From Planifilum sp021793745 (GTDB lineage: Bacteria > Bacillota > Bacilli > Thermoactinomycetales > DSM-44946): a stretch of DNA of 64,000 nt. How positions within the stretch are numbered: position 1 is the stretch's first letter; each line of letters starts with the position of its first letter. The notes beneath the pieces are model-generated. The model searched no databases. It had not been told where the DNA came from and worked only from the letters and a program-made list of their open reading frames with translations. The position numbers and the translations under genes are program-made. The stretch lies in the NCBI GenBank assembly GCA_937983105.1, contig CALKAM010000024.1, positions 1 through 64,000 of the forward strand, written 5' to 3'. Shown in pieces: positions 1-8,216 of the stretch.

Positions 1-10
1 AACCCGGATA

Positions 11-42
11 GAAAAGAAAAAACCCTCCCGAACCCGGAGGGT
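11..42 (-). terminator. Intrinsic terminator after spoIIIAH
   Basis: On the minus strand a 7-bp stem (22-28 with 36-42) is followed by a T-rich run. It lies just after the spoIIIAH stop and ends the spoIIIA operon. Confidence 0.85.
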
Positions 43-55
43 GAAGAAAGGAGGC

Positions 56-595
56 CTACGGCCGGTAAGCGACGGACACTTGGGTTGCCGGCACATCCAT
101 GTGCTTTTTCACGAGGCCGATCAATTTGACCACCTGGGAATTGGAGAGCTTCTCACTCTGAACCACCACATCCACGTGTTGGTCTCCCGTGATCACCACG
201 GCGTCGCGAAAGCCCTCATTTCGGATCAATTCCTCCAATACGGATTCCGTTTTATCCACCTTCATCAACTGGTCGATCTTGCTTTGCGCCTCCTTCAGCT
301 CCTTTTCGGAGGACTCCGGGTCGGTCAACACGTTCATATACTCTTCCGTCATCTTGGAACGAAGATTGTTGCGCTGCAGCTGGTATCCTACAAAATAGTC
401 ACTGGTCGCGCGATGGGCCTCCTCCTTCGAATCCGCCTCTTCCGTCTTGAGATCCACCTGCACGTCGTTCTCCTTCGATGGCTTACCGGCCTGCTCCACC
501 GGTTCCACGGGGCCGGTGACGATATAGTAGGCCGACAGGACCACCATCAGCGTCAGCATCGTCACCAGCCAGACCGTCTGTTTGTTCATGGACAT
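56..595 (-). CDS. spoIIIAH: Stage III sporulation protein AH
   Basis: Mother-cell protein of the SpoIIIA-SpoIIQ channel that joins mother cell and forespore. It has 179 residues: one N-terminal membrane segment (about residues 8-27), a charged linker, then a C-terminal domain related to the YscJ/FliF secretion-ring fold, which in the family binds forespore SpoIIQ. The start ATG has AGGAGGG about 8 nt upstream; an in-frame ATG two codons later is possible. It is the last gene of the eight-gene operon and is followed directly by a terminator. Family assignment rests on the N-terminal sequence, length and operon position. Confidence 0.95.
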   Translation of the reverse strand: MSMNKQTVWLVTMLTLMVVLSAYYIVTGPVEPVEQAGKPSKENDVQVDLKTEEADSKEEAHRATSDYFVGYQLQRNNLRSKMTEEYMNVLTDPESSEKELKEAQSKIDQLMKVDKTESVLEELIRNEGFRDAVVITGDQHVDVVVQSEKLSNSQVVKLIGLVKKHMDVPATQVSVAYRP

Positions 596-617
596 CTTGC
601 ATCCCTCCTAACAAGGG

Positions 618-1250
618 TTAACCTTTCGGCAACACGGAAATGCGATGAACCGGCACGTCCAGCACCCGCTGGACCGCCTCGATAATCAGTTGTCTTCGCT
701 TCAGATCCTCCGCCCCTTCCGCCACAATCAACACACCGCGCACTCGCGGTTTGATCCGCTTGACTACGATCGGCTCCTCCCCTTCCTCCGTGCGGTGAAG
801 GACAACCTTGTCCTCGACGGTGTGCTCTTGGATCTTCCGCGTCCCCCCTTTCCGGTCATTCTCTTCGGTCACCTGCTCCGTTTCCCGCCGATCCTTTTCC
901 ACGACCGTTTCCTCGGAGGATTCCAGATTGACCATCACCGACACATTATCCACCCCCACGATCTTCCCTAGTGCGTCCTTCAACTGGGATTCATACATCG
1001 ATTCGTAATCCTGCATGGTCATGTCCTTGTTCCCGAAGACCGCGGCAGGGACGGATCCGTCACCGGATTTCCCCGAAGAAGCAGGATCCCCCGGCACCTC
1101 CTCTTCAACAGAGAAAAAGGAGGACAAAATCATCAACGCGGCACCCAGGCAACCGATCAGGATCAGCCATCGGAAGGTGTTTACCCTTTTAGCCCCCTGT
1201 TCGCCACCTCCCCACATTTTCTCAACCCGATCAAACAGCCCTCTGAACAC
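618..1250 (-). CDS. spoIIIAG: Stage III sporulation protein AG
   Basis: Ring-forming component of the SpoIIIA channel. About 210 residues: one membrane segment near residues 25-45, then a large extracytoplasmic domain with the ring-building motif, and a low-complexity charged insertion rich in Glu, Arg and Lys near the middle (typical of the family, where it forms a beta-barrel). I choose the GTG at 1250 because GGGAGGGG sits 5 nt upstream; an ATG at 1274 would overlap spoIIIAF more. Gene order AF-AG-AH is the standard one. Confidence 0.93.
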   Translation of the reverse strand: MFRGLFDRVEKMWGGGEQGAKRVNTFRWLILIGCLGAALMILSSFFSVEEEVPGDPASSGKSGDGSVPAAVFGNKDMTMQDYESMYESQLKDALGKIVGVDNVSVMVNLESSEETVVEKDRRETEQVTEENDRKGGTRKIQEHTVEDKVVLHRTEEGEEPIVVKRIKPRVRGVLIVAEGAEDLKRRQLIIEAVQRVLDVPVHRISVLPKG

Positions 1251-1263
1251 CGGAACCCCTCCC

Positions 1264-1917
1264 TCAGGAAGCATCTTCCCATGTCACATGCACCTGTTCG
1301 GTTGACAATTCCCATCGTTGCTGCAGATATTTGGCGACCCGAGAGGCGACCGGATCCCGCGCCGGGGACGGTGGGGAATCCCGCTTCGAGGAAGCCGGCT
1401 GATCCGGACCGATGACTATCGGATCCACGGGTTGGACGGGCATCACTTCACCCCCTTCCCCTTGACTCCGCCGGGGGGAGATGACCAGTTGGATCCTCCG
1501 GATGGCGGGGGATTCCTGTTCCCCGGCCTCGGAGAGGACAACATCGCTTTTCAGAACCGTCACATCGAACTCCTCTTCCACATCCTGCTTGATCGTCTTC
1601 GCCAACTTCTGCTGCACTTGGGAATGGATCAACCGATCCTGGGTCCTTTGAAGGGCCTCCCCCTCCTTCCGGATGGTGCTCAACGCGGCGGTTTCCCCCT
1701 CCGGAACCGGGGATTTTTCCGGGGTGAAGGCGAACCCTTCCAGGTCCTTGTCCAACAGAGAAAAAATCGGATTTAAGATCGCCAGGATGATCAAGAGCCC
1801 CATCACCAGCTTCACGTAGCGCTCCATCGAATGATTGGGGAGAAGGAGATCGAAAAATGTAGCGATGAGGACCAGCAGAATGATCTGCTTCAGCCATCCG
1901 CCAATGAATTCCAACAT
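1264..1917 (-). CDS. spoIIIAF: Stage III sporulation protein AF
   Basis: Membrane component of the SpoIIIA complex. About 217 residues with two N-terminal membrane helices (roughly residues 5-25 and 35-55), then a hydrophilic C-terminal part predicted to be outside the membrane. The ATG at 1917 has GGTGA five bases before the start and begins with the usual family N-terminus (Met-Leu-Glu-Phe); a GTG at 1926 is in frame upstream. The gene lies tightly between spoIIIAE and spoIIIAG. Confidence 0.92.
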   Translation of the reverse strand: MLEFIGGWLKQIILLVLIATFFDLLLPNHSMERYVKLVMGLLIILAILNPIFSLLDKDLEGFAFTPEKSPVPEGETAALSTIRKEGEALQRTQDRLIHSQVQQKLAKTIKQDVEEEFDVTVLKSDVVLSEAGEQESPAIRRIQLVISPRRSQGEGGEVMPVQPVDPIVIGPDQPASSKRDSPPSPARDPVASRVAKYLQQRWELSTEQVHVTWEDAS

Positions 1918-1926
1918 TCCCCTCAC

Positions 1927-3117
1927 CTACCGGATCATCACCGAAATGTTTCCAGCCGTTACGATTATGGTGACCGCCAGGAAAAACATCAGCCCCACGG
2001 TGGCCAGTGCTCCGAAAATGTATAACAGGGTTTTCCCGATGATGTTCAAGCAATCGATGATGGGGCCTCCTCCGAAGGGCTGCATCACCGCCGCCGAAAA
2101 GTTGTAGATGATGGCCAGGGAGATGATTTTCAGTGCCGGAAAGACACTGATAAACAGCAATACCAGGACCCCCGCCATCCCCACCGCGTTTTTTACCAGA
2201 AGGGAGGCTCCAACCACCGTGTCCGCCGCATCGGAAAACATCCGGCCCACCACCGGGACAAAATTGCCCGTCAAGTACTTTGCCGTGCGGATGGTCACTC
2301 CGTCGGTCACCGCCGCCGTCGCTCCCTGGATCGAAATGATGCCCAAAAAGATGGTCAACAGGCCTCCCATCAGCCCCAGGCTCACCCTTCGAAACAGATC
2401 GGCCAGCTGGTTTAATTTGTATTTCTCCGAAAGGCAGCTGACAATGCTGAGGACCGCCGAAAAAAACAGGAGCGGGAAGATCACGGTATAGATCACCGTA
2501 CCGACCACGTGGATCATGAACACGATCAAGGGGTGAAACATGGCCACGGAACCGAAGTTGCCCATGGATGCCAGCAAGGTCAACACCAAGGGAACCAAAG
2601 CCATCATGAAGTGGATCATCCGTTCGATCGCCGTTTTGGCGGAGTCGACGGCCACGGAAAAGCTGTCCACCGCGAGGATGATGATCACCATGAAGACGAC
2701 GGCAAAGGCCACCCGGCTCACCTGATTGTGCTGAAAAGCGGTGGACAACAGTTGCAGAATCATACTCAAAACCGTGAGAACGACCACCGTACCGAGGAGC
2801 CGACCGTTGTACAGGATCTCGTGGAAAAAGTAGCGCGCCAAGGCCGTCATCGCCTCTTTCAGGGAAAAGCCGCCCTCCGGGGAAAGGACCGCGTCAAACA
2901 GATCCCCCTTTTCTCCCCCCGGCAGATATCGCCCGTACTCCTGCTTCAAATCCCGCCAAAAAGATTCCAGGGGTTCCGTGTCCAGTTGATCCAGCTGGGT
3001 CCGCACCAACTGTTCGCTGACGGAGGACTCCGGCTGATCCTCGCCGGCAGCCCAGGCGAGAGGCGATATGAAGAAGATCAACGTCAACAGCCCGATCCGC
3101 TTCAGGGCCCGGTCCAT
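1927..3117 (-). CDS. spoIIIAE: Stage III sporulation protein AE
   Basis: Polytopic membrane protein of the mother-cell-to-forespore channel. About 396 residues: an N-terminal signal-like segment ending near Ala-Trp-Ala-Ala, a hydrophilic stretch of about 90 residues, then seven or so membrane helices with Gly-rich turns to the C-terminus. The ATG at 3117 is favoured by GAGG nine bases upstream; GTG 3132 and ATG 3126 are alternatives that overlap spoIIIAD. In the family this is the largest membrane subunit and is required for SigG activity. Confidence 0.93.
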   Translation of the reverse strand: MDRALKRIGLLTLIFFISPLAWAAGEDQPESSVSEQLVRTQLDQLDTEPLESFWRDLKQEYGRYLPGGEKGDLFDAVLSPEGGFSLKEAMTALARYFFHEILYNGRLLGTVVVLTVLSMILQLLSTAFQHNQVSRVAFAVVFMVIIILAVDSFSVAVDSAKTAIERMIHFMMALVPLVLTLLASMGNFGSVAMFHPLIVFMIHVVGTVIYTVIFPLLFFSAVLSIVSCLSEKYKLNQLADLFRRVSLGLMGGLLTIFLGIISIQGATAAVTDGVTIRTAKYLTGNFVPVVGRMFSDAADTVVGASLLVKNAVGMAGVLVLLFISVFPALKIISLAIIYNFSAAVMQPFGGGPIIDCLNIIGKTLLYIFGALATVGLMFFLAVTIIVTAGNISVMIR

Positions 3118-3128
3118 GGAAACCATCC

Positions 3129-3518
3129 TCACGACGGAAGAATTTTGATAATCGTTTCGATAATCATCGTCACGATCGGAATCGCCATCACCAAAATCAA
3201 CACCTTGCCGGCCATCTCGATCTTGGAAGCGATGGACTCCTGGCCCGCATCCCGGGTCACCTGAGCGCCGAATTCGGCGATGTAGGCGATGCCGATGATC
3301 TTGAGAACCGTCTCAAGAAACATCGTCTTCACACCCGCCCGATTGGCCAGCTGCTCCAAAATGCGTATCACTTCGGCAATCTTATCGGCCAGGGAGATGA
3401 AGATGACCACTCCGGCGAAGGTGGCGAGCAAAAAGGCGAAAACGGGTTTTTGTTCTTTGATGACCAGGATGAGAAAGGTGGCGATCAAACCGAGGCCGAC
3501 CACCTGGATGATTTCCAA
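3129..3518 (-). CDS. spoIIIAD: Stage III sporulation protein AD
   Basis: Small membrane subunit of the SpoIIIA complex, with several hydrophobic helices. I start it at TTG 3518: this gives exactly 129 residues beginning Met-Glu-Ile-Ile-Gln, the usual family length and N-terminus, with GAGGAGGGG about 9 nt upstream. An ATG at 3557 would add 13 unconserved residues and overlap spoIIIAC. Its C-terminus abuts or slightly overlaps the spoIIIAE start region, which suggests translational coupling. Confidence 0.92.
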   Translation of the reverse strand: MEIIQVVGLGLIATFLILVIKEQKPVFAFLLATFAGVVIFISLADKIAEVIRILEQLANRAGVKTMFLETVLKIIGIAYIAEFGAQVTRDAGQESIASKIEMAGKVLILVMAIPIVTMIIETIIKILPS

Positions 3519-3534
3519 GGGGATCGCCCCCTCC

Positions 3535-3741
3535 TCACGACTTGAAAAGGAAGACATTTTTGATCGTCTGGAACAGATCCTCCACCATCGTGGCCACCAT
3601 AAACAAAACCACGATAAACCCGATCAACGTCACCCATTGGGCGTAATCTTCCTTGCCCATTTGCTTGAGGACCGTATGCATCATGGCGACGATGATCCCG
3701 ATTCCGGCGATTTGAAAGACAGCGTCCACGTTGAACGACAT
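3535..3741 (-). CDS. spoIIIAC: Stage III sporulation protein AC
   Basis: A 68-residue protein with two membrane helices separated by a short polar loop, matching SpoIIIAC in length and in its N-terminus. A strong ribosome site lies about 6 nt ahead of the ATG. In the family it pairs with SpoIIIAD in the membrane part of the channel. It sits between spoIIIAB and spoIIIAD as expected. Confidence 0.92.
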   Translation of the reverse strand: MSFNVDAVFQIAGIGIIVAMMHTVLKQMGKEDYAQWVTLIGFIVVLFMVATMVEDLFQTIKNVFLFKS

Positions 3742-3766
3742 CGGTGACCCCCCGGTCGTAAAAAAA

Positions 3767-4285
3767 CTAGATCATCAGAATGACGAGGAGCGCCCCGGCA
3801 AGAAAGCCCAGGGTTTTGCACATCTTTTCGTAACGCATCTGCTCATCCCGGGCGTGATGCTCCTCCACCTCCAGGTTGGCGATGGTCATCCGGACATGCT
3901 GCAGCTGATCCTGGCGGTCGGAAAGTCCCAGATTCTTGCCGAAATCCACCATCACTTCCCGCTCCGGCGTCTTCATGGCCGTATGCGGCCACGTCTCCTC
4001 CACGGCCCTTTTCCAGCACTGGTAAGTGGAGGCTCCGTCGAGGGTCTCCAGGTAGCGGACACAGGTGGAAAAGAGGGTGGCGACCGGCTCCCGTTCCCGC
4101 TTCGCGATGAAACCGAAGGCGTCCACCAACGTGCGGGATCCGTAGGAGATATCCGTCTCCAACAGGGACAGGGACTGGCGGAGCTGACGGATTTGCCTGG
4201 GACGTTCGGCGTAGCGGCGAGCCATGCGAAATCCGGTCAAGGTGGTGGAAAACAGGACCAGCACCGCCCCGATCAGCTTCAACAT
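3767..4285 (-). CDS. spoIIIAB: Stage III sporulation protein AB
   Basis: A 172-residue protein with membrane segments at both ends (about residues 3-20 and 155-172) and a helical, charged middle. This is the SpoIIIAB layout, which resembles the GspF-type platform proteins of type II secretion. Its start overlaps the spoIIIAA stop by 7 bp, consistent with coupled translation with the ATPase that probably powers the complex. Length is normal for the family. Confidence 0.92.
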   Translation of the reverse strand: MLKLIGAVLVLFSTTLTGFRMARRYAERPRQIRQLRQSLSLLETDISYGSRTLVDAFGFIAKREREPVATLFSTCVRYLETLDGASTYQCWKRAVEETWPHTAMKTPEREVMVDFGKNLGLSDRQDQLQHVRMTIANLEVEEHHARDEQMRYEKMCKTLGFLAGALLVILMI

Positions 4286-5247
4286 GGCGACCGGGCGACC
4301 TCCATCCGGCCGACACGCCGAAAAGACCGATCAAATACCCCTTCCACCGTTCCTGGGCCGCGACGCCTGCTCAACAGGATATACCGGTTGAACACCCCGT
4401 CCCGGGCCAATTGGGAAAGGGTGGGGCGACGACAGACCTCCTCCAGGGAGCGGCCGTGGGCGGTGGTAAACACATGCACCCCGGCATGAACCGCCTCGTA
4501 TACCGCCTCTCCGTCCTCCCTCCGGCCGATCTCATCCACCACCAGAATATCCGGGGACATGGAACGGATCATCATCATCATCCCCTCCGCCTTTGGACAC
4601 CCGTCCAGCACGTCGGTCCGCGGACCGACATCATGCTGGGGAATTCCCTGCACACAACCGGCCAACTCCGACCGCTCATCCACAATCCCCACCTTTCGGG
4701 GGCGAAGGCCCTTGTCTCCGGCGCTGAAAATTCGCGCTAAATCCCGGAGCAGTGTGGTCTTCCCGCATTGGGGGGGTGAAACGATGAGCACATTTTCCAT
4801 CCGCCCCCCGTGAAAAAGATAGGGGATGAGAGCATCCGCCACCCCGGGGATCTGCCGGGCAATCCGGACATTGAATCCGGTAACATCCCTCAGGTGTTTC
4901 ACTCTCCCCTCTTCGACGACCACTTTCCCGGCCAGCCCGATCCGATGTCCCCCTTCGATGGTGACATATCCCCGTTTCAACTCCTCTTCCAGGACATATA
5001 GCGAATGGTTACTGATCAAATTGAGCATTTTCCGGCAATCTTCCCTGGAAGGGCGATATGCCTCCCGGGGTTCCCGGGTGAGACGTCCCTTCGGCGTGAC
5101 AAAACGGGACGTTTCCGTCGTCATCACTTCCAGGGGGCGGTCTTGCCGGATGCGGATCTCCTCCAGTCGATCCTTCTCCGACGTCGGCAGGGACTCAATC
5201 AAGTTCCGGATGGACAGCGGCAGCACGCCGAGCACGCGGTGAAACAT
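4279..5247 (-). CDS. spoIIIAA: Stage III sporulation protein AA, ATPase
   Basis: AAA-type secretion ATPase of the SpoIIIA channel, cytoplasmic in the mother cell. The 322-residue product has a Walker A segment (Pro-Pro-Gln-Cys-Gly-Lys-Thr-Thr, about residues 158-165) and a Walker B (Ile-Leu-Val-Val-Asp-Glu, about 234-239), followed by His-Gly motifs. The first Gly of the usual P-loop is replaced, as is normal in this family. AGGAGG lies 8 nt before the ATG. It is the first gene of the operon, behind a SigE-like promoter. Confidence 0.95.
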   Translation of the reverse strand: MFHRVLGVLPLSIRNLIESLPTSEKDRLEEIRIRQDRPLEVMTTETSRFVTPKGRLTREPREAYRPSREDCRKMLNLISNHSLYVLEEELKRGYVTIEGGHRIGLAGKVVVEEGRVKHLRDVTGFNVRIARQIPGVADALIPYLFHGGRMENVLIVSPPQCGKTTLLRDLARIFSAGDKGLRPRKVGIVDERSELAGCVQGIPQHDVGPRTDVLDGCPKAEGMMMMIRSMSPDILVVDEIGRREDGEAVYEAVHAGVHVFTTAHGRSLEEVCRRPTLSQLARDGVFNRYILLSRRRGPGTVEGVFDRSFRRVGRMEVARSPC

Positions 5248-5280
5248 GGGAAAGCCTCCTGTCCACTCGGTTTACCTCAT

Positions 5281-5309
5281 ACTTATTGCCCGTCCCGGGT
5301 CAATATGAC
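5281..5309 (-). promoter_or_regulatory. Candidate SigE promoter of the spoIIIA operon
   Basis: Minus strand: TCATATT (5302-5308) fits the SigE -35 element, with a weaker CAATAAGT (5281-5288) 13 bp downstream as -10. It lies about 40 bp before the spoIIIAA start. SigE control of spoIIIA is known in B. subtilis. The -10 match is only partial. Confidence 0.45.
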
Positions 5310-5316
5310 CAAGCCA

Positions 5317-5342
5317 ATAAAAAAGAGCGGCCCGAGCCGCTC
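5317..5342 (-). terminator. Intrinsic terminator between the zinc-ribbon gene and spoIIIA
   Basis: A 7-bp GC-rich stem (5325-5331 with 5336-5342), loop CCGA, followed on the minus strand by a T run. It separates the gene ending at 5351 from the spoIIIA promoter. Confidence 0.8.
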
Positions 5343-5350
5343 CCTGATCT

Positions 5351-5815
5351 TCAATTGACCCGCGAAGGGTCCATCCCTTCCTTGATCCCATACTCCGCAT
5401 GGGAGGACCGCCCGCCCCCTTCGTCCTTCCGGTTCACCAGGAGCACCGTTCGGCAATCGGGGCAAATGACCTCCTCCACGGAATCATCGTCCAGCACATG
5501 CTCGTCGATCCAAACATCCTCCCGGCACTGGGGACAATCCACCTTCAGATAGCCGGCATCTTCCTCGAAATCCTCCCCTTCGTATACGGTCATTTCCAAT
5601 TCATTCAGATCCTCGTCGATCGCTTCGACATACTCCTCCAACTCCTCCTGCCTCCGGGCCATCCGTTCCGTTTCCTCCATCCACTCATCGAGAAGTTGGA
5701 TGAGGCGGTGAAACGCCCGTGCGTTCAAAGGATGATTTCCCCGCTCATGCTCCCCATCGGTCATCCCCCGGAGGTAGGCCAACTCCCGCCGGATATGGTC
5801 AAACGACGTTGCCAT
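5351..5815 (-). CDS. CD1247-N-like protein with C-terminal zinc ribbon
   Basis: A 154-residue cytoplasmic protein. The first 90 residues are helical and highly acidic, probably coiled coil; then come Cys-Pro-Gln-Cys and Cys-Pro-Asp-Cys pairs about 24 residues apart, which should bind one zinc. It resembles the family named for C. difficile CD1247, often found next to spoIIIA in Firmicutes. The function is not known. AGGAGGG lies 9 nt before the ATG, and its own terminator separates it from spoIIIA. It replaces yqhV, which occupies this position in B. subtilis. Confidence 0.75.
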   Translation of the reverse strand: MATSFDHIRRELAYLRGMTDGEHERGNHPLNARAFHRLIQLLDEWMEETERMARRQEELEEYVEAIDEDLNELEMTVYEGEDFEEDAGYLKVDCPQCREDVWIDEHVLDDDSVEEVICPDCRTVLLVNRKDEGGGRSSHAEYGIKEGMDPSRVN

Positions 5816-5945
5816 AGCTACATCCCTCCTGTTTCACAATTTCACCGTTATTGTCGCCCGCGGCGTCTCCTCGAATACCTTTGATACGAAATACGGGTTT
5901 CGGACAATCTAAGGGGAGTACGACCATTGAAACGAGGTGGACCCC

Positions 5946-7214
5946 TTGCAGCAAACCGAACAGCAGAAAGAGGAAAACCGCAGCTGGTGGGTGGTTCTCC
6001 TCTCGATCAGCTTCATCCCTTTGCTCATGGTGCTCGGCAACTCCATGCTGATTCCCGTCCTGCCCGAGATCCGCTCGGCGCTGAACATTTCCCAACTGCA
6101 GGTCAGTCTTTTGATCACCCTGTTCTCCGTTCCCGCCGGAATCGTCATCCCCATCTCGGGAATCCTCTCGGATCGTTTCGGACGAAAAAAAGTGATGATT
6201 CCCAGCCTGCTGCTGTACGGTGCGGGGGGAGTCTTAGCCGGAATTTCCTCCACCGCCGGCTCGTATCTGCTGATGCTGACGGGGCGCATCCTCCAGGGAA
6301 TCGGGGCGGCAGGCACCGCTCCCATCGCCATGGCCCTGGTGAGTGACCTTTACCGGGAAGAGAGGCGGAGCAAGGCGCTGGGAATCCTGGAAGCCTCCAA
6401 CGGGATGGGAAAAGTGCTGAGCCCGATTTTCGGATCCCTGCTGGCGCTCATCGTATGGTACGCGGTCTATTTCGCCTTTCCGGTCCTCGTGATTCCGGCC
6501 GTTATCGCCCTGTGGATCTTCGTGAAAGAGCCCCAGCGCACCGAAGCGATTCCTCCGATCGCCCAATACAAAAACCACCTGATAAAAATCTGGAAGCGAC
6601 AGGGCAAATGGATGATCGTCGCCTTCTTGGCAGGAGCGGTTACACTCTTCATCCTCTTCGGCGTCCTGTTCTACCTGTCGGACATCCTGGAAGCCAAATA
6701 TCGGATCGACGGCATCCTGAAGGGATTGATCCTGGCGATCCCCCTGCTGGCCATGAGCTCCACCTCCTACTGGACAGGGGGACACATCCGGCAAAAAACC
6801 CGCAGGATGCGTCTTTTCATCGCCGGCGGCTTGTTCTCCATCTCCCTGGCGATGGCGGTAATCCCCTTTTTCTCCAACACCTATGTGCTCCTGGGACTTC
6901 TCGTATTGATCGGAATCGGCAGCGGCCTGGTCCTCCCCAGCCTCAACACCTTGATCACTTCCGCCGTCGGTTCGGACGAACGGGGCATTGTCACCTCCCT
7001 GTATGGCAGTGTCCGTTTTCTGGGGGTCGCCATCGGCCCTCCGGTCTTCGGCCTTTTGGAAAACCAACGGCTGCTGCTTTTCCTGGGAGCCAGCATCGCA
7101 GCCGCCCTCACGGGCGCCCTTGCCTTGAAAACCATCCGGCAAACGGTCCGTCTCCGGGGAAAAGGAGGACAGAGTCGCGTTCTCCTCCGCAAAAAGGGAC
7201 TGCAACCCACCTGA
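5946..7214 (+). CDS. MFS multidrug-type efflux transporter
   Basis: Major facilitator of about 422 residues with 12 predicted membrane helices and a polar central loop near residue 200. The motif A loop between helices 2 and 3 (Asp-Arg-Phe-Gly-Arg-Lys-Lys) is present, and Gly-Arg-Ile-Leu-Gln-Gly-Ile-Gly and Pro-Ile-Phe-Gly-Ser-Leu patterns fit the 12-TM drug:H+ antiporters such as BltBmr/TetA-like proteins. Substrate cannot be told. TTG 5946 is chosen because GAGGTGG lies 5 nt upstream; GTG 5937 is in frame but overlaps that site. The gene runs divergently from 5815 and interrupts the efp-spoIIIA synteny. Confidence 0.85.
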   Translation: MQQTEQQKEENRSWWVVLLSISFIPLLMVLGNSMLIPVLPEIRSALNISQLQVSLLITLFSVPAGIVIPISGILSDRFGRKKVMIPSLLLYGAGGVLAGISSTAGSYLLMLTGRILQGIGAAGTAPIAMALVSDLYREERRSKALGILEASNGMGKVLSPIFGSLLALIVWYAVYFAFPVLVIPAVIALWIFVKEPQRTEAIPPIAQYKNHLIKIWKRQGKWMIVAFLAGAVTLFILFGVLFYLSDILEAKYRIDGILKGLILAIPLLAMSSTSYWTGGHIRQKTRRMRLFIAGGLFSISLAMAVIPFFSNTYVLLGLLVLIGIGSGLVLPSLNTLITSAVGSDERGIVTSLYGSVRFLGVAIGPPVFGLLENQRLLLFLGASIAAALTGALALKTIRQTVRLRGKGGQSRVLLRKKGLQPT

Positions 7215-7225
7215 TCCCCTCTGGG

Positions 7226-7252
7226 CACCCGCCGCTCGCTTCGGCATAACAT
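7226..7252 (+). promoter_or_regulatory. Candidate SigK promoter upstream of comA
   Basis: CACC (7226-7229), 15 bp, then CATAACAT (7245-7252), which fits the SigK pattern mACm / CATAnnnT. It lies 84 bp before the comA start. Sulfolactate is a late spore product in B. subtilis, so mother-cell control makes sense. The motif is short and chance matches are common. Confidence 0.3.
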
Positions 7253-7335
7253 GAAACAGGTGGAGGCCGCATCGATGCGGTGCGGATAGCGCCGTTTTTC
7301 TCAGCGGTCAAAAAGAGGAAAGCGAGGGGAAACCC

Positions 7336-8160
7336 ATGAAAAGGGACAAGGGGATCGCCTGGGCACCGGAACTGGCGGACCCCACTCGAAACCGCGAGAG
7401 CAAGCCCCGCACAGAGGGGATGACCATGGTATTGGATAAGGGGCTGGGGATATCCGCTTTTCGGGATCTGCTGGAGATGGCTTCCGATTACATCGATTGG
7501 ATCAAACTGGGGTTCGGCACCGCCGCCCTCACACCCACGCCTCTCCTGATCCGGAAGATCGAACTGGCGCGCCACTTCGGCGTATACCTCTACCCGGGCG
7601 GCACGTTTTTCGAGGTGGCCTACAGCCAACACCGATGGCATGCCTATTTGAACACGTTGCAGCAATTGGGGTTCGAATGGGTTGAAATTTCCGACGGGAC
7701 CATATCCCTGTCCCCGGTGGAGCGGAGCCGGATGATCCGGGCGGCGAAGGAGAAGGGATTCGACGTCATCACGGAGATCGGCAAAAAGAAAGCGGGCTCC
7801 ACCCTATCGGCGGATCTCCTCGCCGAGACCTATCGGGCGGATCGGGAAGCCGGAGCTTCCTACGTCATCGTGGAGGGGCGGGAATCGGGAGAACACGTGG
7901 GAATCTATAATCAAAAGGGAGATGCAGACGAAGAGCTGATCCTCCGCATCCGGGAACGGATCGGTCCGAGTCGCCTGATCTGGGAAGCTCCAAAAAAATC
8001 CCAGCAAACCAAGCTCATCCGCCTTCTGGGGCACCGGGTCAACCTGGGGAACATCCCTTCCCCGGACGTGTTGTCCCTGGAGTCCCTCCGCCGCGGGCTT
8101 CGTTCGGATACCTTCCCGTTTGATCTGCAACCCCCGCCGGTCGGATTGACGAAGAGCTAA
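7336..8160 (+). CDS. comA: Phosphosulfolactate synthase (ComA/YitD)
   Basis: Adds sulfite to phosphoenolpyruvate to give (2R)-phospho-3-sulfolactate. In methanogens this starts coenzyme M synthesis; in Bacillus it leads to the sulfolactate stored in spores. The 274-residue product fits a TIM-barrel of the ComA family: an Asp-Lys-Gly-Leu-Gly stretch near residue 34, Trp-Ile-Lys-Leu-Gly-Phe-Gly-Thr near 55-62, and Glu-Ile-Gly-Lys-Lys near 146-150. GAGGGG precedes the ATG. The later enzymes (yitC/comB-like phosphatase, dehydrogenase) are not in this window. Confidence 0.9.
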   Translation: MKRDKGIAWAPELADPTRNRESKPRTEGMTMVLDKGLGISAFRDLLEMASDYIDWIKLGFGTAALTPTPLLIRKIELARHFGVYLYPGGTFFEVAYSQHRWHAYLNTLQQLGFEWVEISDGTISLSPVERSRMIRAAKEKGFDVITEIGKKKAGSTLSADLLAETYRADREAGASYVIVEGRESGEHVGIYNQKGDADEELILRIRERIGPSRLIWEAPKKSQQTKLIRLLGHRVNLGNIPSPDVLSLESLRRGLRSDTFPFDLQPPPVGLTKS

Positions 8161-8216
8161 TAATTTGTCCCCTGCAAACATAAAGTGGTAGCAAATCCAT
8201 TGGACAGGGGATGCTC

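Noticed and set aside
5881..5908. TTGATA-16-GACAAT as promoter of the MFS gene
   Set aside because: Possible, but the -10 is poor and I would not rest a call on it.
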